From contig NZ_FWZT01000021.1 in the NCBI RefSeq assembly GCF_900177345.1, positions 1 through 64,000 of the forward strand: a stretch of DNA of 64,000 nt, given 5' to 3'. This DNA comes from Pseudobacteriovorax antillogorgiicola. Lineage in GTDB: Bacteria > Bdellovibrionota_B > Oligoflexia > Oligoflexales > Oligoflexaceae. The notes beneath the pieces were generated by a model. It saw nothing but the letters and a program-made list of their open reading frames with translations. It was not told the DNA's origin and made no database searches. Shown here one piece after another: positions 1 to 8,124 of the stretch. The position numbers and the translations under genes are program-made. Within the stretch, counting starts at the first letter, position 1. Every line of letters starts with the position of its first letter.

Positions 1-170
1 AAGCAATCTTGCTTAATAGACTTGCCGCCATCGGAAGAGTTAGCAGTCCCTTGGATTGTGACCGCCCTTCCAGGACTCCAGTTACACGCGAGAAAACGAC
101 ATTAACGGAGAGCGAATTACCTTTAATTTTAGATGGACCCAGGTTTGTCTAGGTTTTTAGGAGCGGTGCT
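1..170 (+). other. Window-edge region with an open frame
   Basis: Positions 3 to 152 are open on the plus strand and end in TAG, so this could be the last 49 codons of a gene that starts before the window. The minus strand is also open over part of the stretch, and I recognise no family in either reading. The first 14 bases form a small hairpin (AAGCAA/TTGCTT). The Shine-Dalgarno of the next gene (TAGGAGC) lies at the end of the stretch. Confidence 0.25.
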
Positions 171-797
171 ATGACAAATTATCAAAATTATAAGAATATA
201 ATTTTCGATTTCGGCGGCGTGCTATTAGAAATTGATTATCGCAAAACAGAAGACGCGTTTTGCGAGCTGATGGGCGATGGTAGCCATGCTGGGTTTTCAC
301 AGGCTAGCCAATCAGATCTTTTTAATCTGATTGAAGTGGGAGCAATTTCTAACGACGCCTTCCGCCAGGGGCTTCGGGATTTATTTCAGAAGTCTGATGT
401 TAGCGATCGAGAGCTAGATCTGGCTTGGAATGCCTTGCTAGGAACTATACCTCGGGATTGGTTTGAGCATGTAAAGGCAGTTGGTGAAACCAGGAGAATT
501 TTTCTACTTAGCAATACCAATGCAATCCATTTGGATGAGGTCTATCGGGAGATGGAGCGTTCATTAGGGAGTGTTGAAGCATTTGAGTCAGCCTTTGAAA
601 AAGTCTACTACTCCCATCGACTAGGGCTTCGCAAACCTCATCGAGAGATATTTGAAACCGTAATCCAAGAGAATCAGCTTGATCCAAAAGATACTCTCTT
701 CATTGATGACTCTATTCAACACATCCAGGGGGCTAAGGAGCTAGGCCTGGGGACACATCACCTCACCGGCCTGATCACCGATCTACAGTTTCTATAA
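171..797 (+). CDS. HAD-superfamily hydrolase, YihX-like
   Basis: This is a 208-residue soluble HAD-fold phosphatase of subfamily IA. Motif I is IIFDFGGVL near residues 10-18, with the nucleophile Asp13. The usual second Asp of DxD is Gly, as is common in YihX-type members. Motif II is LLSNT (about 112-116), the motif III lysine is in LRKPHREIF, and motif IV is LFIDDS (about 176-181). The ATG follows TAGGAGCGGTGCT, a good ribosome site. Family members act on small phosphorylated metabolites such as sugar phosphates or FMN. The substrate here cannot be told from sequence. No operon partner is evident, since the next gene has its own ribosome site about 100 bases downstream. Confidence 0.85.
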   Translation: MTNYQNYKNIIFDFGGVLLEIDYRKTEDAFCELMGDGSHAGFSQASQSDLFNLIEVGAISNDAFRQGLRDLFQKSDVSDRELDLAWNALLGTIPRDWFEHVKAVGETRRIFLLSNTNAIHLDEVYREMERSLGSVEAFESAFEKVYYSHRLGLRKPHREIFETVIQENQLDPKDTLFIDDSIQHIQGAKELGLGTHHLTGLITDLQFL

Positions 798-897
798 ATT
801 GCTACCCCCCTAGCCCTAACTTTGAATGTTTTTCACATGAGGTGGTATAATAGGCGTAGAGGCAGCCTTGCTTCAGGTTTTTAGAAAGGGAGCAACT

Positions 898-1437
898 GTG
901 AAACGCCAAACTCTAGCGCTAATTATTTTTCTTGGGCCCGTTGGCTGTGGTGTTCAGTCTTCACCCGACCGGGAATTGGTTGTGATGGGGAGTGAGTTCA
1001 ACGTCAATCTTTCGACACTTTTTGTTTGCACCACCAATATTGAGGATGGAGAGCAGGCCTATGCTGATCTGGAACTAAGTAGCGCAATTAAGATAACCTA
1101 TTCAGCTTTCAAGGGTACCAATAGCACAATCAATGAACGCATCGTGCGAGCTGAAATCGACACTTTATACAACCTAAGTGGTGAAACTTTTGGGACGGAA
1201 GACTTCGACGTTTCAAAGACTGAATACTATCAAGATGCCGACGATAATCCTGCCATTCGGCTTGCTAAGGATATTACTGGTAACGACGACGGTGTGTGGG
1301 CTTTTAGCATCGTCGATAACCAGCCTAGCGTAGCCTATACGGATACAGACTTAGGAGCCAAGAGCCCAGTAACGATCAATTACGATCTAACTGAAGGAAG
1401 CTCAGAGTGCTCTGGGAGCTATTCCACTGGATCTTGA
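898..1437 (+). CDS. Putative lipoprotein, unknown function
   Basis: I place the start at the GTG at 898, preceded by AAAGGGAGCAACT, rather than at an upstream TTG at 868 with no ribosome site. The 179-residue product begins with a Lys-Arg pair, a short hydrophobic stretch and a Cys at residue 17 (GPVGC), which fits a lipoprotein signal although Pro at -3 is atypical. The mature part is acidic and probably beta-rich, with Cys pairs near each end. I do not recognise a family. The gene's last 19 bases overlap the end of the convergent MFS gene. Confidence 0.6.
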   Translation: MKRQTLALIIFLGPVGCGVQSSPDRELVVMGSEFNVNLSTLFVCTTNIEDGEQAYADLELSSAIKITYSAFKGTNSTINERIVRAEIDTLYNLSGETFGTEDFDVSKTEYYQDADDNPAIRLAKDITGNDDGVWAFSIVDNQPSVAYTDTDLGAKSPVTINYDLTEGSSECSGSYSTGS

Positions 1438-2642
1438 GCAGGTTTGAGTTGTAGGGCGATGAAGGCCGCAGCGACAAATATCAAGCCCCCCACGTAAAAT
1501 GGTAGCTTTTTGCCTATTTCAAAAAGCGGGCCTGATAAAACCGGGCCGATGACACGTCCCAGTGATGCCATAGACTGGTTAAGACCCAGTGTACCTCCCT
1601 GATCTCGTTTAGGAACACACTTGGATATAAAAGCTGTTGTGGATGGGTTAAAGAGGCCCATGCCCAAGGCTAGCATGGCACCATTCAGCAAGAGCAAGAT
1701 CCAAGACTTACTATCAACCATGACGGGGGTCAGAAACATGCTAACGCAAAGTATGATGACTCCAGCCTGGCAAAGCCGCCGCTCACCATAGCGCTTCGAG
1801 AGGCGTCCGATGAGACCGCCTTGGACAATGGTTGCAGTGATGCCAACGGCAACCAAGAAAATGGATGTAATCTTGGCCGACTCTTTAAGAATGCTAGGCT
1901 TGTTGAGAGCCGTGTCCTGAAGCCAGGCACTCTCTATATAGAGCCCAACGATTTGCTCCATTAAGGCAAAGGCTAGGATTGTAAGCAAGGTGATCACGAG
2001 GATTGGTAGTACGTTGAGGCGCTTGCTGGCATTTTTCAAGCCAGAAATAGATAGGCCTGGCTTGTGCGCGCTGTGGGCTTGGCCTTTATCGACGTTAGTT
2101 TCAGGCAAGAGGAAATAAGCTAGGATAAGGTTGACTACTCCAAGTGCTGCGGCTCCAAAGGCCGGGGCTGTCGGGCTAACCTGGCCCAAGGCACCACCAA
2201 GGGCGGGACCAAAGATGAACCCAAGTCCAAAGGCTGCTCCGATGATTCCCATTCCTTTGGCCCGACTTTCTTCGTCTGTGACATCCGCGATAATGGCTTG
2301 AGCTGCCCCAATGTTGGCGTTGCCAAAGCCGGTCAGTAGCCTTGAGGCGAATAGTACCAAGAGGCTTTCAGCAAAACCAAATATGGTGTAACCCACGATA
2401 CTGGTACTTATACCAATGAGAATGATGGGGCGTCGGCCAACTCGGTCTGAAAGGCGTCCCCAGAAGGGAGCGAAAAGAAACTGCATGAATGAGTACGAGG
2501 CCCCCAACATCGTCACCAAAGTGGGTGAAGCACCTATCATTTCAGCATAGAATGGCTGTATTGGGATGATCACTCCGAAGCCAATGAGATCTAAAAAAAC
2601 CGTTAGGAAGGCAATAAATAGGACTTTCTTGTTCGCCGCCAA
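1419..2642 (-). CDS. MFS drug efflux transporter, TetA/DHA1-like
   Basis: This is a roughly 407-residue inner-membrane proton-coupled exporter with about twelve hydrophobic segments. The first helix reads FLDLIGFGVIIPI, and MFS motif A follows in loop 2-3 as GRLSDRVGRRP, both typical of the TetA-like DHA1 group. A Pro- and Gly-rich motif C-like segment (GLGFIFGPALGG) lies in helix 5. The start is probably the TTG at 2642, six bases after GGAG; a second TTG at 2648 lies directly against that GGAG. Family members export drugs or metabolites. The substrate here is unknown. The 3' end overlaps the convergent lipoprotein gene by 19 bases. Confidence 0.85.
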   Translation of the reverse strand: MAANKKVLFIAFLTVFLDLIGFGVIIPIQPFYAEMIGASPTLVTMLGASYSFMQFLFAPFWGRLSDRVGRRPIILIGISTSIVGYTIFGFAESLLVLFASRLLTGFGNANIGAAQAIIADVTDEESRAKGMGIIGAAFGLGFIFGPALGGALGQVSPTAPAFGAAALGVVNLILAYFLLPETNVDKGQAHSAHKPGLSISGLKNASKRLNVLPILVITLLTILAFALMEQIVGLYIESAWLQDTALNKPSILKESAKITSIFLVAVGITATIVQGGLIGRLSKRYGERRLCQAGVIILCVSMFLTPVMVDSKSWILLLLNGAMLALGMGLFNPSTTAFISKCVPKRDQGGTLGLNQSMASLGRVIGPVLSGPLFEIGKKLPFYVGGLIFVAAAFIALQLKPAQDPVE

Positions 2643-2916
2643 TCTCAACTCCTACACCGTGGTCATAGTTCAAAAGGCCTCTGTAAGAGGCGAGAATATT
2701 TCTAGAATTTGCGGCCAGAGATTGCAAGCATATTCCTGACTTAGCGCGGTTTCTAGAATGGAGCCCTCAACCCCAGGCATCCAAGGTATCGAACTTTAGC
2801 GCATCTGTCATATACCCTTTGATTTCCACCAAAATCTTCCCCTAAGAAAGCTTCGTTGGTCTAGCTGGACGGATGACGAAAAGATTTGTGTAAGACATCT
2901 CAGTGGGGAGTTAATT

Positions 2917-3075
2917 ATGAAACGATCATTTTACAAGTATCTCGTCGTATTTGGGCTTGTGAGCTATGCAACTGCTACGGCGGCGAGCATTGCGTATATC
3001 CATGAAGATCAAGACCCAGAAGCTCTGCAAACTGAACTAAATCTCGACGCAAAGTACATGGCGCATATTCGATAG
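2917..3075 (+). CDS. Small exported peptide, 52 aa
   Basis: The ATG at 2917 follows a strong Shine-Dalgarno (GTGGGGAGTTAATT). The product has two basic residues, a hydrophobic core (YLVVFGLVSYATA) and a likely signal-peptidase site near ATAAS. That leaves a mature peptide of about 30 residues that is acidic and ends HIR. A stem-loop followed by seven T's lies 25 bases after the stop, so it looks like a complete small transcription unit. I recognise no family. The ribosome site, signal peptide and terminator together argue that it is a real gene. Confidence 0.6.
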   Translation: MKRSFYKYLVVFGLVSYATATAASIAYIHEDQDPEALQTELNLDAKYMAHIR

Positions 3076-3099
3076 ATTCCTTTCCGAAAACCTTTGTCT

Positions 3100-3138
3100 G
3101 CCGGTGGTGGCCCTGTGAGGATCATCCCGGCTTTTTTT
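3100..3138 (+). terminator. Rho-independent terminator
   Basis: GCCGG at 3100 pairs with CCGGC at 3127-3131, with partial pairing inside, and seven T's follow. It ends the small peptide gene and lies just past the stop of the convergent gene. Confidence 0.7.
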
Positions 3139-3140
3139 GT

Positions 3141-3860
3141 TTAACTAACTGCTTTGATTGCTGGACTAGCTTGCGTCTCGGAATCGGTCTTTGGAAAGAA
3201 GCGCATGAGGCTCTGGTAGTCGCTGTCGAAGTTCAGAAGGAGCAGTCGCGCAAAGCCATCCAAAATGATAATGGCATTCTGATCGGCATCTCCCGTTTGA
3301 TCGATATCACGGATGCGTCCCAAAAGCCCTTGATTGACTTCGATGACCGATCGATACTGTGCCTGGAATCGCTCCATAGTGAAGGCTCCCGTTGCTTCGC
3401 CATGATGGAAAAACTGCTTTAAAAAGAAAAACGATAAGGCACGAACCATCGTCTCGTCCAGGCTTGCAAACGGCAAGTGAAATCTAGCCATCGGCCGTAG
3501 AAATGCCATTCTAGGGCAGGCGCTGGTAGCCATAGTTAACCCCAAGAGCGATTGTAAACCGTCTTGAATGGTTGTTTCCTTGCGATATTCCCGTTCTGGG
3601 GCCTTCACCGTAATTAGAGCTTTCTCACAAGATATCTCGTTTTTGAATGCTTCGAGTATCTCTGCGACTCCAAGAGCCAGAGGGCAATGGCTACAGTTTG
3701 GTTGTTGTAGCAAAGGGCAGTCTTTGCAGGGATGATGGGAAAGTCTTGTCCAATTGGGCTTGTCCTGGGGTTGTACAATGAGTTGCCAATCTTCATCAAA
3801 CAACAATCGGTACTCAACCGTCTCTTGGGGCATTTCGAAGATATAAGAGATTTCAGCCAT
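3141..3860 (-). CDS. Conserved Cys-rich protein, DUF6901-like
   Basis: The product is 239 residues with no signal peptide. The first 45 residues form a beta-rich start, followed by a Cys/His cluster (HPCKDCPL and CSHCPLA, about residues 43-61) that looks able to bind a metal or Fe-S group. The second half contains ATSACPRMAFLRPMARFHLP, a segment I associate with the conserved hypothetical family DUF6901, whose function is unknown. This family call is from memory of the motif. It stands alone between a terminator and an AT-rich gap, so context does not suggest a role. Confidence 0.6.
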   Translation of the reverse strand: MAEISYIFEMPQETVEYRLLFDEDWQLIVQPQDKPNWTRLSHHPCKDCPLLQQPNCSHCPLALGVAEILEAFKNEISCEKALITVKAPEREYRKETTIQDGLQSLLGLTMATSACPRMAFLRPMARFHLPFASLDETMVRALSFFFLKQFFHHGEATGAFTMERFQAQYRSVIEVNQGLLGRIRDIDQTGDADQNAIIILDGFARLLLLNFDSDYQSLMRFFPKTDSETQASPAIKAVS

Positions 3861-4266
3861 GAGCTGCCTCGCCTTCCATTCGGTACATCAATAAATATCA
3901 TCGGTAATGCTCCGTCGATCTTTGATGAGATTGGCGAACTGGGTGCAAAAGTAATAAAGGCACTGCATTTTCATACATAATTACTATCTCGTAATCATTG
4001 GCTATCGATCGTCAATTCGAGACGGAAAAAAAATTGCATCGAAAGTGAATGTTGAATCGATTCGCTGCCAAGCTTTTGGTCAATTTAAGGCTAGTAGTAA
4101 CTCTCACGTTCCAATCAAAAATCATAAAACACTGTTAAAGCCGGCATGAAACAGGCACAAAGGCTGTTTAAAATTTATAGTCAGCTACTTGCCAATCTTA
4201 GAAAAATACAATAACCATCCAGCAAAAGCCTATCATTTAGATCCATATTTTTGGGGAGACCTACGG
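3861..4266. other. AT-rich intergenic region upstream of phoX-like gene
   Basis: No convincing gene lies here. Two CTGTT(A/T)A elements at 4132-4138 and 4164-4170 are spaced 32 bases apart, about three helical turns. This faintly recalls direct-repeat Pho boxes and would fit phosphate control of the downstream gene, but the match is weak. Confidence 0.3.
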
Positions 4267-6153
4267 ATGACTAATCAAAAGTTCGATGCATCGGATGATG
4301 CTGTATGCAATCAGTCAGGCAATGAATCCTTTCGTACGATTCTAGCGCGAACCTTCAGCCGTCGCACAGTAGTTAAAGGAAGCTTAGCTAGCGCAGCAGG
4401 AACGTTTATCGCCAGCTCGGCAGCTAGTTCAAGATCTCTGGCATCAGGGCAGCTAGGGCCAGATAGCAAGCTACTTGACTTTCTACCAGTAAGCCTTGCA
4501 GAGGGTAATGGTGCTATTCCCACTGTATCGCCGGACTATGACTATCAGGTTTTTATTCCTTGGGGCGATCCTATCGAGCCTAGCGGTCCTGCCTACCAGT
4601 GGCCGCCATCAGCAGAAGATCAAAGGCTACAAATCGGCATTGGTCACGATGGGATGACTTACTTTCCGATGAGTGCCGATAGCGAATCATTCGATCGTCG
4701 CGAGATTTATCGCAACGCAGTAAACTACGGCAGTAAGCACGGAATGTTATGTATCAATCACGAGTTTGGCACCAATCCCCATGTGCTGGGCAAAGACGCT
4801 CCGGAAAGTATCGACGACGTGCGAGCCTCACAACATGCCCATGGGGTGTCAGTGCTCGAAGTCAAACGCTATGGCAGGCAGTGGCGCTTGGTTAACAGTA
4901 AGAATGCGAGACGTGTTCATGTTAATACACCAGTCCGTTTCAGTGGGCCGGCAGCTAAAAGCGATCTGCTCAAAACTCCAAATGGCAATATACCCCTGGG
5001 AACCGTTAACAATTGTTCCAATGGGGAAACGCCGTGGGGAACCTATCTTACTTGTGAAGAGAATTTCAACGGCTATTTCGGGGCCAGCAATCGAGAAAGC
5101 CAATGGACACCCAGTAAGGAACAGGAACGCTATGGTTTCTCCGAAAATGGCTTTGGTTACGGCTGGCATGTATATGACAGGCGTTTCGATCTTTCCGATG
5201 CTGACTTTACCAATGAAGAAAATCGATTTGGTTGGGTTGTAGAGATCGACCCATTTGATGGCACGCAAGTTCCCGTGAAGAGAACCGCTCTGGGGCGTAT
5301 TAAGCATGAAGGGGCCACTGTCGTTGAAGCTGGTGATGGCCGAGTTGTAGTTTATATGGGTGACGATCAGCGTTTTGACTACATCTACAAGTTTGTATCC
5401 AAAGATCCCTGGCGTCAGATGAGATCTGAAGGTCGTGATCCATTGGATGACGGAACCCTCTATGTGGCCCGATTCAATGAAGATGGCTCCGGCGTGTGGC
5501 TACCACTTGATATGAGTGTACCTGTGCTGGCAGAAAACTTTGCATCTCAGGAAGAGATTCTCGTTTTCACCCGTCTTGCAGCTGACAAGGTAGGTGCTAC
5601 CCCTATGGATCGACCGGAGTGGATTGCTGTAGCACCGAATCAGGATGTGTACTGTACTCTGACTAACAATAGCCAGAGAACCGAGGCCACTGGTGCCAAT
5701 CCTCTAGCACCAAACCCTGATGGTCATATTATTCGTTGGAGGGACACAGAGCAGCATTCAGGCAAAAAGTTTGTTTGGGAGGTATTTCTGATCTCTGAAG
5801 AGACTCACGGCACGGAGCAATCGTTTGCTGATCCCGATGGGATCTGGATCGACCCCGATGGCCGCCTCTTCATTCAAACTGACGGTGGCCAGAAAGATGG
5901 TCTAAACAACCAAATGCTCGTGGTTGACACCCGTACTAAAGAGATTCGTCGTTTACTCACCGGAGTTACAGGAGATGAGGTAACGGGTATCGCCGTTACC
6001 CCTGATCGTCGGACCATGTTTGTGAATCTTCAGCATCCAGGTAATGGCGATCCATCAGTCACAAACTTCCCAGCACCCCTCGATGGAGTGACAGTGCCTC
6101 GCGATTGTACCTTGATTTTAACGAGAAAAGATGGCGGAATCATTGGTTCATAG
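4267..6153 (+). CDS. PhoX-family (DUF839) secreted phosphatase
   Basis: The product is 628 residues from the ATG at 4267, which follows GGGGAGACCTACGG; a TTG at 4189 in the same frame has no ribosome site. A twin-arginine signal (SRRTVVKG plus an Ala-rich stretch) lies around residues 32-58, so the folded enzyme is exported by Tat. The body matches the PhoX/DUF839 group, with CINHEFGTNP, the GETPWGTYLTCEENFNGYF segment near 250-275 and a late WIDPDGRLFIQTDGG. PhoX enzymes are Ca- and Fe-dependent alkaline phosphatases that release phosphate from organic esters in the periplasm. Some DUF839 members have no proven activity. The stop overlaps the convergent cyclase gene by six bases. Confidence 0.85.
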   Translation: MTNQKFDASDDAVCNQSGNESFRTILARTFSRRTVVKGSLASAAGTFIASSAASSRSLASGQLGPDSKLLDFLPVSLAEGNGAIPTVSPDYDYQVFIPWGDPIEPSGPAYQWPPSAEDQRLQIGIGHDGMTYFPMSADSESFDRREIYRNAVNYGSKHGMLCINHEFGTNPHVLGKDAPESIDDVRASQHAHGVSVLEVKRYGRQWRLVNSKNARRVHVNTPVRFSGPAAKSDLLKTPNGNIPLGTVNNCSNGETPWGTYLTCEENFNGYFGASNRESQWTPSKEQERYGFSENGFGYGWHVYDRRFDLSDADFTNEENRFGWVVEIDPFDGTQVPVKRTALGRIKHEGATVVEAGDGRVVVYMGDDQRFDYIYKFVSKDPWRQMRSEGRDPLDDGTLYVARFNEDGSGVWLPLDMSVPVLAENFASQEEILVFTRLAADKVGATPMDRPEWIAVAPNQDVYCTLTNNSQRTEATGANPLAPNPDGHIIRWRDTEQHSGKKFVWEVFLISEETHGTEQSFADPDGIWIDPDGRLFIQTDGGQKDGLNNQMLVVDTRTKEIRRLLTGVTGDEVTGIAVTPDRRTMFVNLQHPGNGDPSVTNFPAPLDGVTVPRDCTLILTRKDGGIIGS

Positions 6154-8115
6154 GCCGACTGATTGGGGCAGCTGCGAGCTATGTTGCTCGTCTGCCTCTT
6201 TGTCTAATTCACAAGTAAAGCCGTAGCTCTGGGTCTGGTAATAGAAGCAGTTCTCTTGGGCGTTGTCGCGGATACGATAGCTTCCTTTATCCAGATCTAC
6301 TGCCACAAATGCCCCTTGATCTTCGTTGAGAAGAGCTTTCTGAAGGCTCTCTTGAAGAATCAATATGTGGGTGCCAGTTTCTAGCTGGAGGCAACGACGT
6401 GCTTCTTGAAATCGATTGGCACGAACAATGCCATCCCCGAAAAGTTGGTACTCTAGAATTCCTGATACAGGATAAAACCCCTCTAAATTGCCTTCGGCAA
6501 TACCAATAGCACACCCATTAGGTACGTTCATCGAGCGAACTACTCGATCGAAAATCTGCATAAATTGCTTGGCAAGGTGGAGGCTGTGGTGAGCAGGCTC
6601 TAATTTGCTAGGAGGCAGGAAGGGAAAACCGATGGAACAGTAAAAGCCATCGCCCACTTCCTTGATGCGATAGCCGTTGGCAATGAGATTTTCTGGCTCG
6701 TAGGCCTTTTGCATAAGTTCATAACATTGGGTGAAAACCTGCTCAAAGAGGCTTTTGCGAACGGGTTCTGGTAGGGTGCTACTGAGAATAACGTCGAAAC
6801 AGATGACGATGCCGCGGTTCTTGCCAGTCGGCATAGTCGTCTCTAGCTTCTGACCCTGTTGCAGCAATTTAAGCTGATGGGGAAAGACCATCTTTTGAAT
6901 TTCGCTATAGGCTTGGCTGGTCTGTTCCTTATAGTAGCGTAGATCTTGCAATGTCCTGTGATTGAGGTAGGCTAAGAGAATCGCTTGAGCAACTACCATG
7001 AGGTAGATGGCATAGACAGACACTGAGACAACAGAACCCATCATAGAAAAAGCAATTTCGACTGTGGCACCGATCAGCAGGATCATGACGGAAACAGAAA
7101 ATGGTATGGCTGCTCGATCCCCTTGAAGCGTCGCTCTTACGAGTACCACTGTCGCCGTTGCGATCAAAGTAAGGGCTACCTGTTGAAAATAGAATAGATA
7201 GCTCGTGAAGAGGGCCGGAGGTGCGAACAGGATCATAGCCAGGTATGGTGCAAGAATAAGGCTCGCAATATTCGATATACGCTTATGGTAGAGACTCGGG
7301 AAAATATGGTGATAATAGTAAGATAGGCATAGGACACAGAGCACCGTAGCTAGATATTCAAGCCGAAAGGCGAGGTTAAAGGGGATGGTGCCAAACATTT
7401 CAAACCAAATTCTTGGGTTGCCGTAACTTCCTGATCGCAGGGCCAGAAAGAAGCATAGAATACCAAACCAAAAGTTGATCTTCTCTTTGGGGTTATATAA
7501 AAAAAGGATTAGATGGAAGACCCCGATGAGTAATGTCGAGCCAATCATCAGTGATAACACCGTTACGATTCGCTTTTCAGTCTTCCAAAGGATATTTTCA
7601 AGGCCTATCCGAGGCAGACTCCTTAAGCCACCCGTTCGATGGGAATAGCTTGAGTTATGAATGACAAGGTGCGATACCTTCTGGGAGGGTAGGCGAATGA
7701 GACCGTACTCCCTGGTAGGGTGTTCGACATGACCTTTTCCAGCAATCTGGCCTTGCTGATAGACAAGTTTGCCGTTGAGGTAGACGTCCGCAGCGCTATA
7801 AATGGTAGGCATAGCGATCATATAGTCATCTCGTATCTGCTCTACCTCGATTCGCGTATAGTAACTTGCGTGGCGAATACTTGAGTCGTCAAGGTTATAT
7901 CGCCATTCAAGCTTTCCTGATTGCATTGCATCCGCTTGATCTACGGAGAGCGGGGCCTTGGCGGGTTCTATGTACTGGTTTTTCCAAATTGCCCAAGTTT
8001 GATCGAGGCTGATTGGGCCTTGCTGGAGCTGATCGAGGCGATAAACTGGAGTTGAAATAGCCAACGCTGCTATTTCATAAAAGGATATTAGAAAAATAAG
8101 AAGCCATCGATGCAC
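6148..8115 (-). CDS. 7TMR-DISM receptor with class III cyclase domain
   Basis: This 655-residue membrane protein starts at a GTG. A signal peptide (about 1-20) is followed by an extracytoplasmic beta-sandwich-like domain (about 25-175), seven hydrophobic segments (about 185-390) of the 7TMR-DISM type, a short linker helix, and a C-terminal nucleotide cyclase homology domain (about 430-640). The cyclase shows CFDV (first metal Asp), RIKEVGDGFYCSIG (substrate Lys and second metal Asp) and YQLFGDGIVRANRFQEA. Catalysis therefore looks possible, giving cAMP or cGMP in response to an external signal. It lies nine bases after the broken DISM kinase gene and is probably cotranscribed with it. Confidence 0.85.
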   Translation of the reverse strand: MHRWLLIFLISFYEIAALAISTPVYRLDQLQQGPISLDQTWAIWKNQYIEPAKAPLSVDQADAMQSGKLEWRYNLDDSSIRHASYYTRIEVEQIRDDYMIAMPTIYSAADVYLNGKLVYQQGQIAGKGHVEHPTREYGLIRLPSQKVSHLVIHNSSYSHRTGGLRSLPRIGLENILWKTEKRIVTVLSLMIGSTLLIGVFHLILFLYNPKEKINFWFGILCFFLALRSGSYGNPRIWFEMFGTIPFNLAFRLEYLATVLCVLCLSYYYHHIFPSLYHKRISNIASLILAPYLAMILFAPPALFTSYLFYFQQVALTLIATATVVLVRATLQGDRAAIPFSVSVMILLIGATVEIAFSMMGSVVSVSVYAIYLMVVAQAILLAYLNHRTLQDLRYYKEQTSQAYSEIQKMVFPHQLKLLQQGQKLETTMPTGKNRGIVICFDVILSSTLPEPVRKSLFEQVFTQCYELMQKAYEPENLIANGYRIKEVGDGFYCSIGFPFLPPSKLEPAHHSLHLAKQFMQIFDRVVRSMNVPNGCAIGIAEGNLEGFYPVSGILEYQLFGDGIVRANRFQEARRCLQLETGTHILILQESLQKALLNEDQGAFVAVDLDKGSYRIRDNAQENCFYYQTQSYGFTCELDKEADEQHSSQLPQSVGL

Positions 8116-8124
8116 AAATACTGC

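Noticed and set aside
3861-3980. Small plus-strand frame ending at 3980 that overlaps the Cys-rich gene
   Set aside because: Most of it is antisense to the conserved gene and has no ribosome site or family.
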